A stretch of 64,000 nucleotides of DNA, taken from contig QAKK01000008.1 of assembly GCA_003343845.1 (NCBI GenBank), forward strand, positions 11,381 to 75,380. Reading direction: 5' to 3'. Positions 33,445-42,179 of this stretch are shown one piece after another (position 1 is the first letter of the stretch; each line of letters opens with the position of its first letter). The DNA comes from Oscillospiraceae bacterium (GTDB taxonomy: Bacteria > Bacillota > Clostridia > Oscillospirales > CAG-272). A program made the translations under genes and the position numbers. The notes below the pieces were generated by a model. It saw only the letters and a list, made by a program, of their open reading frames with translations. It did not search any database and was not told the origin of the DNA.

Positions 33445-36400
33445 GTGTACCTGAAATCACTTGAACTGCACGGTTTCAAGTCTTTTCCGAACAAAACGGT
33501 TCTGAATTTTGAACCGGGCGCGACTGTGGTCATCGGACCGAACGGCAGCGGCAAATCCAATATTTCGGACGCGATGCGCTGGGTGCTCGGCGAGATCTCC
33601 AGTAAGAACATCCGCGGCGCCAAAATGGAGGATGTCATTTTCGGCGGTGCGGATACGCGCAAGCCGATGAGCTTCGCCGAGGTGTCTGTCACCTTTGACA
33701 ACCGCACGGGCGAGCACCGCATGGATGTGCCGTATGACGAGATCACGGTCACCCGCCGTTATTTTCGCTCGGGCGAGAGCGAGTATTTCATCAACCGCAA
33801 GGCAGTGCGGCTCAAGGACATACATGAGCTGTTCATGAACACCGGCATCGGGCGCGAGGGTTATTCGGTCATCGGGCAGGGCAAGATCGCCGAGATCCTC
33901 TCGCGCAAAAGCGAGGACCGCCGCAACGTCTTTGAGGAGGCGGCGGGCATTGCCAAGTATCGTTATAAAAAGCACGAGGCGGAGAAGAAACTTTCCGCCA
34001 CCGACGAAAATTTGGTTCGCCTGACCGACATTGCGGGCGAACTCGGCAGCCGGGTCGGTCCGCTTGAAAAGGAGTCGCAGAAGGCGAAAAAATACCTCGA
34101 CATTTACGAGGGCAAGAAGCGCGCGGACGTCAGCCTGTGGATCTACGACAGCGGCATTCTGCAGGGCAAAATTGCCGAAGCGGAAAAGGCGGTCAGTCTC
34201 TCCGCACATGAGCTGGAGGTCGCCGAGGACAGCCTGCGCTCGCTCGAAACGCAGAGCGACAAGCTGTTTGAGGAGAGCCAGCGCTCGAAGATGGTCTCCG
34301 AAAAGCTGCTCACCGAGATGAGCACGCTGAAGGAGCGGATCCATGAGGCGGACAGCGCCTATAAGGTCTCCGAAAACGAGATTGCGCATAAGACCGAGCT
34401 GCTGACGCAGTCCAATGCCGCCATTGAGACGGCGGCAGCGTCCACGGACGCCGTGCAGCGCGAATTTGCCGAGGTCGAGACGCAGACCGCGGCGGCAAAG
34501 GAAAATCTTGCGGCAGCCGAAACCGAGAAGAATACGCTCTTTGAGCGGCAGGCGGCGTGCGGCATGCGCGCCGATGCACTCGAACGCGAACTGGACGCAA
34601 AGCAGGTTGAAATTCAGAAGCTGCACGATGCGTCCGTAGACATCAAGGTGCGCGTCAGCGTACTGGAAAGCACCATCAGCACCGACAGCCTTGCAGGCGA
34701 GCAGGCGCGTGCCGAGATCACGGCATATGAGGAGGAGGCAAAGCGCTTCTCCGCAGAGATCGAACAGACGACCGCCGGCATCGACGCCTATAAGGAAAAC
34801 GCGGCGAAGACCGATGCCATGCTTGCCACGCTTGCGGCGGCATGCGATGCGGCGCGCGGCAAAAAAGAGGATCTGCAGGCACAGGCGGCGGAGGAAAAGC
34901 TGCGGCTGGACGGCAGCACGCATCGCGCCGACGCGCTGCGGCGCATGGAGGAGCTGTTTGAGGGCTATTCGGGCAGCGTCCGCTTTGTGATGCAGGCATA
35001 TGACGAGGGCAGGATCCGCGGCGGCACGGTCTACGGACCGATCTCCAAGCTGATCAGCGTGCCCGAAAAATACGTCACCGCGATCGAAACCGCGCTCGGG
35101 GCGAATATTCAGAATATTGCGGTCGAAAATGAGGATGTGGCAAAGTCCGCGATCCGCGTCCTGAAGGACGCACACGCGGGGCGCGCCACCTTCTATCCGC
35201 TCACTTCCGCTACGGCGCAGGACGAGACCGAGGAGATGATCCGCGCGCGGAAGTACGCGGGCTATATCGGCAGAGCGGATCTGCTGTTTGACTACGACAA
35301 GAAGTTTGCCGAGGTCATGCGCAGCATTCTCGGCAGAACTCTGATTTTTGACACGCTTGACAATGCGTCGAAGATGGCGCGGGAACAGAAGTACCACGTC
35401 AAGGTCGTCACGCTCGACGGGCAGATCATCAACGCGGGCGGCTCCTACACGGGCGGCTCGGTGCGCCGCGACAGCGGCATTCTGACCCGCTCGGCGGAGA
35501 TCCGATCGCTCGACAAGGCGGCAGCGGCGTCGGAGAAGGCGCTTGCCGCGCTGGAAAAACAGATTGCCGAGGCGCAGAAGGAAGAGCAGGATGCGCAGAC
35601 GCGCCACGCAGGCGCCGTGCAGCAAAAGGAAATTGTCATGACGCTGATCGCGTCCGAGAATGCGCATCTTGAGGCGCTGCGCGCAAAGCTCGAGACCAAT
35701 ACGGGGCTGCGGGAAAAGCTGAATGCGGACGTCGAACGTCTGCGCGACCAGCACAGCGGCTTTGAAAGTGAAATCGCGGCACTGAAGGCGGAGGAAGCCG
35801 CCAACGGGCAGAAGATCGAAGCGCTCCGCGCATACCGCGCGGGAAAAGACGAGGAACGGAACGACGCCATCGACGAGGGACGTGAGCTGGAACGCCGCGT
35901 TGCACAGACCGATGTCCGCGTCGCTGAGATTCGCAAGGATATTGAGGCGCTCGATGCCCGCCGCGCAGCACTCGGCGCAAGGATGCGCGAGATCGCCGAG
36001 ACCGTGGCGGCAGCGCAGGGAGCGATCAGCCGCCTGACAGGCGAGATTGGCGCGCTGCGCCGCGCCGGCGAAGAAAACCGCGAGGAGACTGCGAAGATGA
36101 TGGCACGCCTCGAGATCGTCACAAGCGAGCGAGGGGATGCCGAGATCGGCACGGCGGAATATGAGCAGAAATTGCAGGAAGTGCGGCTGAAAACACGGGA
36201 GCGGAACAACCAGAAGGAGCTCATTCTCGCCGCGCACAACAAAAACGAGATCCGCCTGCGGTCGCTCTGCGCCGAGGCGGACAAACAGTCCGAGCGGATG
36301 AACGAGGAATATGAGCTGACCTTTGCCGCGGCGCTTGCGCTCGGCTATCCGCCGCTTGCGGAGAGCGAATACAGCGCCTGCCGCGCGGCTGCGGCGGAGT

Positions 36401-37032
36401 ATCGTCGACAGATGAAGTCGATCGGTCCGGTCAATCTCGGCTCGATCGAGGAATACAAACAGGTGCGTGAACGTTATGACGAGATGTCGGCGCAGATCGC
36501 CGACCTGACCAAATCCAAGGCGGAGCTGACCACGGTCATCAACCGACTGGAAAACGAGATGCGCGGGCAGTTTGTCGATGCGTTCAACCGGATCAACGAC
36601 AATTTCGCCAAGGTGTTTGTCGAACTGTTCGGCGGCGGCACGGCAGAGCTTGTGCTGACCGAGCCGGAGGACGTCCTGAACAGCGGCATCGAGATCAAGG
36701 CGGCGCCGCCCGGCAAGATCATCAAGAGCCTGACGCTGCTTTCGGGCGGCGAACAGGCGTTTGTGGCGATCGCGCTGTTCTTTGCGATCCTCAAGGTCAA
36801 CCCGTCGCCGTTCTGCATCCTCGATGAGATCGAGGCAGCGCTCGATGAGGTGAACGTGTCGCGCTTTGCCGACTATGTCAAGCACATGTCGGACGAGACG
36901 CAGTTTGTGCTCATCACGCATCGCCGCGGCACGATGGAGGCGGCGGATCGCATCTACGGCGTCACTATGCCGGAGCGCGGCATCTCCAAGGTGCTGGCGC
37001 TGAACGTCAAAGATATTGAACTGAATGTATAA
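33445..37032 (+). CDS. smc: Chromosome partition protein Smc
   Basis: A 1195-residue SMC ATPase, the core of bacterial condensin with ScpA and ScpB. Walker A is GPNGSGKS at 31-38. Two long coiled coils (about 165-500 and 670-1020) flank a hinge at about 510-670, and the C-terminal head has the signature LLSGGEQAFVAIAL and Walker B FCILDEIEAALDE. The GTG start follows ggaggg by 6 nt. It has its own promoter and heads the run smc-ftsY-rdgB. Confidence 0.97.
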   Translation: MYLKSLELHGFKSFPNKTVLNFEPGATVVIGPNGSGKSNISDAMRWVLGEISSKNIRGAKMEDVIFGGADTRKPMSFAEVSVTFDNRTGEHRMDVPYDEITVTRRYFRSGESEYFINRKAVRLKDIHELFMNTGIGREGYSVIGQGKIAEILSRKSEDRRNVFEEAAGIAKYRYKKHEAEKKLSATDENLVRLTDIAGELGSRVGPLEKESQKAKKYLDIYEGKKRADVSLWIYDSGILQGKIAEAEKAVSLSAHELEVAEDSLRSLETQSDKLFEESQRSKMVSEKLLTEMSTLKERIHEADSAYKVSENEIAHKTELLTQSNAAIETAAASTDAVQREFAEVETQTAAAKENLAAAETEKNTLFERQAACGMRADALERELDAKQVEIQKLHDASVDIKVRVSVLESTISTDSLAGEQARAEITAYEEEAKRFSAEIEQTTAGIDAYKENAAKTDAMLATLAAACDAARGKKEDLQAQAAEEKLRLDGSTHRADALRRMEELFEGYSGSVRFVMQAYDEGRIRGGTVYGPISKLISVPEKYVTAIETALGANIQNIAVENEDVAKSAIRVLKDAHAGRATFYPLTSATAQDETEEMIRARKYAGYIGRADLLFDYDKKFAEVMRSILGRTLIFDTLDNASKMAREQKYHVKVVTLDGQIINAGGSYTGGSVRRDSGILTRSAEIRSLDKAAAASEKALAALEKQIAEAQKEEQDAQTRHAGAVQQKEIVMTLIASENAHLEALRAKLETNTGLREKLNADVERLRDQHSGFESEIAALKAEEAANGQKIEALRAYRAGKDEERNDAIDEGRELERRVAQTDVRVAEIRKDIEALDARRAALGARMREIAETVAAAQGAISRLTGEIGALRRAGEENREETAKMMARLEIVTSERGDAEIGTAEYEQKLQEVRLKTRERNNQKELILAAHNKNEIRLRSLCAEADKQSERMNEEYELTFAAALALGYPPLAESEYSACRAAAAEYRRQMKSIGPVNLGSIEEYKQVRERYDEMSAQIADLTKSKAELTTVINRLENEMRGQFVDAFNRINDNFAKVFVELFGGGTAELVLTEPEDVLNSGIEIKAAPPGKIIKSLTLLSGGEQAFVAIALFFAILKVNPSPFCILDEIEAALDEVNVSRFADYVKHMSDETQFVLITHRRGTMEAADRIYGVTMPERGISKVLALNVKDIELNV

Positions 37033-37046
37033 GTCAAGAGGAAAAC

Positions 37047-37952
37047 ATGGGATTTTTTGAAAAACTGAAAGAAGGACTCGCCAAGACGAAGAGCGCCTTC
37101 GTCTCGCAGGTGGACAACCTGTTCAAGAGCTTTGTCAAGGTGGATGAGGAGCTGTTCGACGAGCTGGAGGAGCTGCTCATCTGCGCCGACGTCGGCGTCG
37201 GCGCGACCGAGGAGATCCTCGACAAGCTGCGCGATCGCGTCAAGAGCGAGCGGCTGACCGACGGCGAGCAGGTGAAGGCGGCGCTGCGCGAGATCATGGC
37301 AGACATGATCGGCGAAGGAGAGCCGCTGAAGCTTGGCACAAAGCCGTCTGTGCTGCTCATCATCGGCGTCAACGGCGTCGGCAAAACAACGTCGATCGGC
37401 AAGATCGCGGCGCAGCTGAAAGCCGACGGCAAAAAAGTGGTCGTTGCGGCGGCGGATACCTTCCGCGCGGCGGCGATCGATCAGCTTGCCGTGTGGTGTG
37501 ACCGCGCGGGCGTCGATCTCATCAAGCAGAGCGAGGGCTCCGACCCCGCTGCCGTCGTGTATGACGCAGTCAGCGCCGCCAAGGGGCGGAATGCGGACGT
37601 GCTGATCGTGGATACGGCTGGCAGACTGCACAACAAGAAGAACCTGATGGACGAGCTTGCCAAGATCGACCGTGTGCTCTCCCGCGAGCTGCCGGGCGCC
37701 GACCGCGAAACGCTGCTCGTGCTGGATGCGACGACCGGACAGAACGCCATCATGCAGGCAAAGGAATTCAAGCATGCGGCAAACATCACCGGGTTGATTC
37801 TGACCAAGCTGGACGGCACCGCCAAGGGCGGATGCGTCTTCTCCATCAAGGGTGAGCTCGACGTGCCGGTCAAATACATCGGCGTCGGCGAGAAGATCGA
37901 CGACATGCAGCCCTTCAACGCGCAGGATTTTGTCCGCGCCATGTTTGCGTGA
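37047..37952 (+). CDS. ftsY: Signal recognition particle receptor FtsY
   Basis: A 301-residue GTPase that docks SRP-ribosome complexes at the membrane. A short N-terminal amphipathic region (MGFFEKLKEGLAKTKSAF) and four-helix N domain precede the G domain with GVNGVGKTT at 107-115, DTFRAAA, DTAGRLHNKKNLMDEL and TKLDGTAKGG. It lacks the long acidic A domain of enteric FtsY, as usual in Bacillota. It lies 14 nt after smc. Confidence 0.97.
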   Translation: MGFFEKLKEGLAKTKSAFVSQVDNLFKSFVKVDEELFDELEELLICADVGVGATEEILDKLRDRVKSERLTDGEQVKAALREIMADMIGEGEPLKLGTKPSVLLIIGVNGVGKTTSIGKIAAQLKADGKKVVVAAADTFRAAAIDQLAVWCDRAGVDLIKQSEGSDPAAVVYDAVSAAKGRNADVLIVDTAGRLHNKKNLMDELAKIDRVLSRELPGADRETLLVLDATTGQNAIMQAKEFKHAANITGLILTKLDGTAKGGCVFSIKGELDVPVKYIGVGEKIDDMQPFNAQDFVRAMFA

Positions 37953-37957
37953 GCGCC

Positions 37958-38557
37958 ATGAAGATTCTGCTTGCTTCTCACAACAAAAACAAGATCGCGG
38001 AGCTGGAAGCGCTCCTGAAAACCGTATGTGCCGATGCGGAGGTCGTTTCGCTTTCGGATGTCGGCTTCACCGACGAGATCATCGAAGACGGCACGACGTT
38101 TGAGGAAAACGCGCTGATCAAAGCGCGCACCGGCGCGCGGCTCGGTTACATCACGGTTGCCGACGACTCGGGGCTGATGGTCGATGCGCTCGGCGGCGCA
38201 CCCGGCGTCTATTCCGCACGCTATGCGGGCGAGGACGGCAATACCGAGAAGAACAATGCAAAGCTGCTTGCGGCATTGCAGGGGGTACCGCAGGATAAGC
38301 GCACGGCGCATTTTGTCTCGGTGGTTGCCTGCGTGTTCCCGGACGGCAGGGAAGACATCGTGGTCCGCGGCGAATGCCCCGGCGAGATCCTGACATCCCC
38401 GCGCGGCAAGACTGGCTTCGGCTACGATCCGCTCTTCTGGTATGCGCCGTTTGGTAAGACCTATGCCGAGATGACCGCCGAGGAGAAAAATTCAATCAGC
38501 CATCGCGGCGTCGCCATGCAGGCGTTCGCAAAAGCGTTTGCAAAACTGAAATTCTGA
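37958..38557 (+). CDS. rdgB: XTP/dITP diphosphatase (RdgB/HAM1 family)
   Basis: A 199-residue nucleotide pyrophosphatase that removes non-canonical purine NTPs. It begins MKILLASHNKNKIAEL, with TFEENALIKA, VADDSGLMVDAL, GAPGVYSARYAG, GFGYDPLFW and the SHRG segment. The ATG at 37958 matches the family start. A GTG at 37949 is in frame but overlaps the ftsY stop. No clear ribosome binding site is visible, so coupling to ftsY (5 nt upstream) is likely. Confidence 0.94.
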   Translation: MKILLASHNKNKIAELEALLKTVCADAEVVSLSDVGFTDEIIEDGTTFEENALIKARTGARLGYITVADDSGLMVDALGGAPGVYSARYAGEDGNTEKNNAKLLAALQGVPQDKRTAHFVSVVACVFPDGREDIVVRGECPGEILTSPRGKTGFGYDPLFWYAPFGKTYAEMTAEEKNSISHRGVAMQAFAKAFAKLKF

Positions 38558-38565
38558 GGAAAACT

Positions 38566-38862
38566 ATGCTGACAAGTAAACAGAGAGCTGCCCTGCGTGC
38601 CATGGGCAACCCGCTTGAAACCATCTTTCAGATCGGCAAAGGCGGCATCACGGACGAGACTGCAAAACAGATTGCCAACGCGCTCGAGGCACGCGAACTG
38701 ATCAAAGCGCGCGTACTGGAAAACAGCGGCTATACCGCGCGCGAGGCGGCGGATGCGCTCGCCGCGGCAACCGGCGCGGACGTGGTTGCCGTCTGCGGCA
38801 CACGTTTCCTGCTGTACCGCGAATCCGTGCATAAAAAGAGAATTGACATTGAAAAAATATAA
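38566..38862 (+). CDS. yhbY: YhbY family RNA-binding protein (CRM domain)
   Basis: A 98-residue CRM-domain protein associated with the 50S subunit precursor. It begins LTSKQRAALRAMGNPLETIFQIGKGGIT, the family signature, with the GxxG-like GKGG loop and IANALEARELIKARVLENS. The ATG follows gagga. nadD starts inside its 3' end, as in many Bacillota (yqeI-yqeJ-yqeK order). Confidence 0.93.
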   Translation: MLTSKQRAALRAMGNPLETIFQIGKGGITDETAKQIANALEARELIKARVLENSGYTAREAADALAAATGADVVAVCGTRFLLYRESVHKKRIDIEKI

Positions 38863-39481
38863 GAAATTGCTGATCTTCGGCGGCACCTTTTCGCCGGTGC
38901 ACAACGGGCATCTGCGCGCCATGCAGGCGTGCTGCGCGGCGACATCACCCGATGTGCTCTATGTGATCCCCACCGCCACGCCGCCGCACAAGGTGCGGCA
39001 TGACGGCGCGACCGACAAAGAGCGCATGGACATGCTGCATCTCGCCGTCGGGACGCTGCACACCGCGTGCCCCGTCGTCGTCTCGGACATCGAGCTTCTG
39101 CGCGGCGGCGCAAGCTACACGGTGGACACCGTGGAGGCGCTTTCACCGCTTGCCGACCGCATTCTTGTATACTGCGGCACGGATATGCTGCTCACGCTGG
39201 ACGAATGGCATGACGCGGCGCGCCTGATGCGTGCGGCGGAATTTGTCTGTATGCAGCGGGAGGGCGATGCAAGGCTGCACGATGCGATTCTGCACAAAAT
39301 TGCCGCATTGCAAAATACCTACGGCGCACGGATCACGCTGATCCCGGATGTGCCGTTTGAGGTCTCTTCCAGTGAGATCCGCGCGCGTGCGGCGCGCGGC
39401 GAAACCATTGAACCTTTTGTGCCGCACGGCGTTGCCGACTACATTGCGGCGCACGAACTCTACAAACATGCTGACACCTGA
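38849..39481 (+). CDS. nadD: Nicotinate-nucleotide adenylyltransferase
   Basis: A 210-residue NAD synthesis enzyme joining ATP and nicotinate mononucleotide. Motifs are IFGGTFSPVHNGHLRAM (nucleotidyltransferase HxGH), YVIPTATPPHK, and SSSEIRARAARGE near the end. The start is a TTG at 38849 (or 38843), 14 nt inside yhbY; there is no ATG at a sensible position. yqeK overlaps its end by 14 nt. Confidence 0.93.
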   Translation: MKKYKKLLIFGGTFSPVHNGHLRAMQACCAATSPDVLYVIPTATPPHKVRHDGATDKERMDMLHLAVGTLHTACPVVVSDIELLRGGASYTVDTVEALSPLADRILVYCGTDMLLTLDEWHDAARLMRAAEFVCMQREGDARLHDAILHKIAALQNTYGARITLIPDVPFEVSSSEIRARAARGETIEPFVPHGVADYIAAHELYKHADT

Positions 39482-40145
39482 AATCGAGAAAAAAATTGAG
39501 GCGCTCCGCGCCTCTGTCACATCCCGGCTCGGGGAATTCCGCGCAAATCATGTGCTTTCCACCGAGGGGGAGGCGGCGCGCATCGCCTCCGTATATTTGC
39601 CGGATGACGAAGAAAAAGTGAGGATTTCGGCGCTTTTGCACGACATAACAAAGGAATATACAAAGGAACAGCAGCTTGCTGTTTTCGCAGACTTCGGTGT
39701 GCAGGTCGATGCCGTTATGCGCATGTCGCCCAAAGTGTTCCATGCGCACACGGCGGCGCTGCTTATCCCGCGGGAATATCCCGAATTTGCAGACCCCGCA
39801 GTGTTGTCCGCCGTGGATAAGCATACTACCGGCAGTGCGGACATGTCGCTCATGGACTGCATCATTTACCTTGCCGACTACATCGAGCCGACACGGAAAT
39901 TTGAGGACTGCAAAAAGCTGCGGGCATACTTCTGGGACGGCATTCACGCCGGGAATACCGAGGCGGAGAACCTGACGCATTTGTATAGAACGATGGTGCT
40001 GTCCTTTGACCTCACCATGGGAAACCTGATCGACGAGGGGTGCGTGATCGCGCCCGACACAGTCGCGGCGCGCAATGCCTTTCTTGTAAAGCTTGCCGTC
40101 GGCGGCACAGAGGAGAAAAACGGGAATGGAACAGAACAATCATAA
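39468..40145 (+). CDS. yqeK: HD-domain Ap4A hydrolase YqeK
   Basis: A 225-residue HD-superfamily protein; relatives cleave diadenosine tetraphosphate symmetrically. HD-domain features are the ANHVLST His, ALLHDITKEY (the HD pair), and HAHTAALL and DKHTTG His residues. The ATG at 39468 is 14 nt inside nadD. Compared with the usual size of about 190 residues, the protein has an extended C terminus, and the LCP gene starts 20 nt before its stop. Confidence 0.92.
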   Translation: MLTPEIEKKIEALRASVTSRLGEFRANHVLSTEGEAARIASVYLPDDEEKVRISALLHDITKEYTKEQQLAVFADFGVQVDAVMRMSPKVFHAHTAALLIPREYPEFADPAVLSAVDKHTTGSADMSLMDCIIYLADYIEPTRKFEDCKKLRAYFWDGIHAGNTEAENLTHLYRTMVLSFDLTMGNLIDEGCVIAPDTVAARNAFLVKLAVGGTEEKNGNGTEQS

Positions 40146-41733
40146 TATGGAAAATAAGGAAGAACAACACCACAGCGCGCAGAAACGGCGCGTACCGGCA
40201 CAGCGCGCACATGCATCGGCGCCGCAGGCAAACCATGCACAAAGCGGCAATACGACAGGCAATACTGTAGGCAATGCAGGCTATCCCCGTCGCCGCAAGA
40301 AAAACAGCGGCGCGATCATCACGGTCGCCGTTATCGCGCTGTTTGTCATCCTTGCCGCCGCCGTGATGGCGCTGCTGTTCTACAAGCCGACCTTCGGACC
40401 GGATGACCACCCACTGAATTCCGACGATATGTCCGGCGTCATTCTGACCGACGCCAGCGGCAATGTCGTGCCGGATGTGGTGCGCGATGAAGAAAGAGTC
40501 AACTTTCTGATCATGGGCAGAGACCGCTGGGCGTTCAACACGGATGTCATCATGCTGCTGTCCTATGATGTGAAGAACGGGGCAATCAGCCTGATGCAGT
40601 TCCCGCGCGACACCTATTTTGACGTCGGGCAGGGCAACTGCAAGATCAATGCCGCACTGGCGATGTTTTACAATCGCCGCCGCCGCGAGGGACTGTCGGA
40701 TGATGATGCCTATAAGGCAGCCATGTCGGATATGGAAAAGTCGATTGAAGATGTCTTCCGCATCACGATCGACTATTATGCGATCATGAACCTGAACGGC
40801 TTTGTCAACATCATTGATGCGCTCGGCGGTGTGGAGATGGATGTCCCCACCCGGATGTACTACAAGGACCCGGCACAGAATCTGACAATTGATCTGCAGC
40901 CCGGTTTGCAAACGCTGACCGGCGCACAGGCGGAGCAGTTTGTCCGTTTCCGCAAGGGCTATGTCGAGGGCGACATCGGACGCGTGGATGCACAGAAGCT
41001 GTTCATCGGCGCCTGCATCGCACAGGTGAAGAAAAACTTCAATGTTTCCACCATCTCGACGGTGATGGATCAGGTCATGAAGAATGTCGTCACCGACATT
41101 CCGCTTCAGGACATGGTGTATTACGCCAAGAGCGCGCTTTCGGTCGATCTCTCCAAGATCACGATGCTGACGCTGCCGGGCATCCAGTGCCGTCAGCATA
41201 ACGACAGCGGCACCTGGTATTATGTTGCCTACCGCGACGGCACGGTCGCCGCCCTCAACAAGTATTTCAATACCTATAACTTTGACATCACGCCGGAGAT
41301 CTTCGACCGTGACGATGTGCTCTACGACGACAACGGCTCGTATATGCATTCCATCTACCTGACGAAGAATGAGGAGGAGGAATCCTACACGGCGGACAAG
41401 ACCGACGACATCTATATTTACCGCTACAGCTCCACCGGTACAAAGCCGTCCACCACGGCGTCAACCGAGGTGACCGAGCCGGCTGAAACGCCTGTACCCG
41501 AGGGGAGTGACAGCACGGTTGAAACCGATCTCACTGTCGGGAGCGACGGGGATGTACATACCGATGATACCGATGAGCCGCCCGTGACCGATGCGCCGGA
41601 GGACACCGCGCCCTTTGAGACCGTCGATGTGCCCGCAGATACGACCGGGGAAAACGAGGCAGGCGAGGACGCGGCGTCAACCTCGGAGATTGAAGTCACC
41701 GATGCTCCGACTGAGCCTGACGAGAATAACTGA
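40126..41733 (+). CDS. LytR-CpsA-Psr (LCP) family cell wall protein
   Basis: A 535-residue membrane protein; LCP enzymes attach polymers such as teichoic acid or capsule to peptidoglycan. A His/Gln/Arg-rich cytoplasmic part of about 60 residues precedes one span (62-86). The LCP domain follows with NFLIMGRDRWAFNTDVIMLLSYD, LMQFPRDTYFDV (substrate Arg), NIIDALGGVEMDVP and RFRKGYVEGDIGRVDAQK. The last 80 or so residues are a Thr/Glu/Asp/Pro tail, probably outside in the wall. The ATG follows aggag by about 10 nt. Confidence 0.92.
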   Translation: MEQNNHNMENKEEQHHSAQKRRVPAQRAHASAPQANHAQSGNTTGNTVGNAGYPRRRKKNSGAIITVAVIALFVILAAAVMALLFYKPTFGPDDHPLNSDDMSGVILTDASGNVVPDVVRDEERVNFLIMGRDRWAFNTDVIMLLSYDVKNGAISLMQFPRDTYFDVGQGNCKINAALAMFYNRRRREGLSDDDAYKAAMSDMEKSIEDVFRITIDYYAIMNLNGFVNIIDALGGVEMDVPTRMYYKDPAQNLTIDLQPGLQTLTGAQAEQFVRFRKGYVEGDIGRVDAQKLFIGACIAQVKKNFNVSTISTVMDQVMKNVVTDIPLQDMVYYAKSALSVDLSKITMLTLPGIQCRQHNDSGTWYYVAYRDGTVAALNKYFNTYNFDITPEIFDRDDVLYDDNGSYMHSIYLTKNEEEESYTADKTDDIYIYRYSSTGTKPSTTASTEVTEPAETPVPEGSDSTVETDLTVGSDGDVHTDDTDEPPVTDAPEDTAPFETVDVPADTTGENEAGEDAASTSEIEVTDAPTEPDENN

Positions 41734-41747
41734 AAAGGATAAAGCAT

Positions 41748-42179
41748 ATGACCGAAACAAAATTTGATCCGAACGATCCGCGCGCGCTTGCCGAATTCTG
41801 CGTGCGCGTGCTGGATTCCAAGAATGCAAGCGACATCCGCCTCTTCTATGTGGAGGAGCAGACGATCGTCGCGGACTATTATGTGATCTGCTGCGGACGC
41901 TCGACCACGCATGTGAGCGCGCTTTCCGACGAGCTGGAGTATCAGGCTGGGCTGCACGGCAAGCCAATGACGCGCGTCGAGGGCAGAAACGGCGGCACCT
42001 GGGTGTTGATGGACTATGATTCGGTGCTTGTGCATATTTTCACGCGCGACACGCGCGACTTCTACAAGCTGGAGAAGCTCTACAGCGCAGAGAATGAAAT
42101 TGACATCAAAAATCTTCTGACAGACGCAAAAGCGCCGTCGGACAGCGAGGATAGAGAAGATGAAGCAAGCGAAGTATGA
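41748..42179 (+). CDS. rsfS: Ribosomal silencing factor RsfS
   Basis: A 143-residue protein that binds L14 and stops subunit joining in starvation. Family features are VLDSKNASDIRLFYVEEQTIVADYYVIC-like sequence, STTHVSALSDELE and GGTWVLMDYDSVLVHIFTRDTRDFYKLEKLY. The ATG follows aaaggat. It sits in the classic nadD-yqeK-rsfS group. leuS starts 20 nt before its stop. The C-terminal 25 residues are acidic. Confidence 0.94.
   Translation: MTETKFDPNDPRALAEFCVRVLDSKNASDIRLFYVEEQTIVADYYVICCGRSTTHVSALSDELEYQAGLHGKPMTRVEGRNGGTWVLMDYDSVLVHIFTRDTRDFYKLEKLYSAENEIDIKNLLTDAKAPSDSEDREDEASEV

Noticed and set aside
33457..36921. Open antisense frame of 1154 codons across smc
   Set aside because: It mirrors smc codon use in GC-rich DNA, has no ribosome binding site or family motif, and lies opposite a clear gene.
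42060..42160. T-box leader in front of leuS
   Set aside because: leuS overlaps rsfS by 20 nt and no T-box sequence (such as tgggtggtaccgcg) is present.
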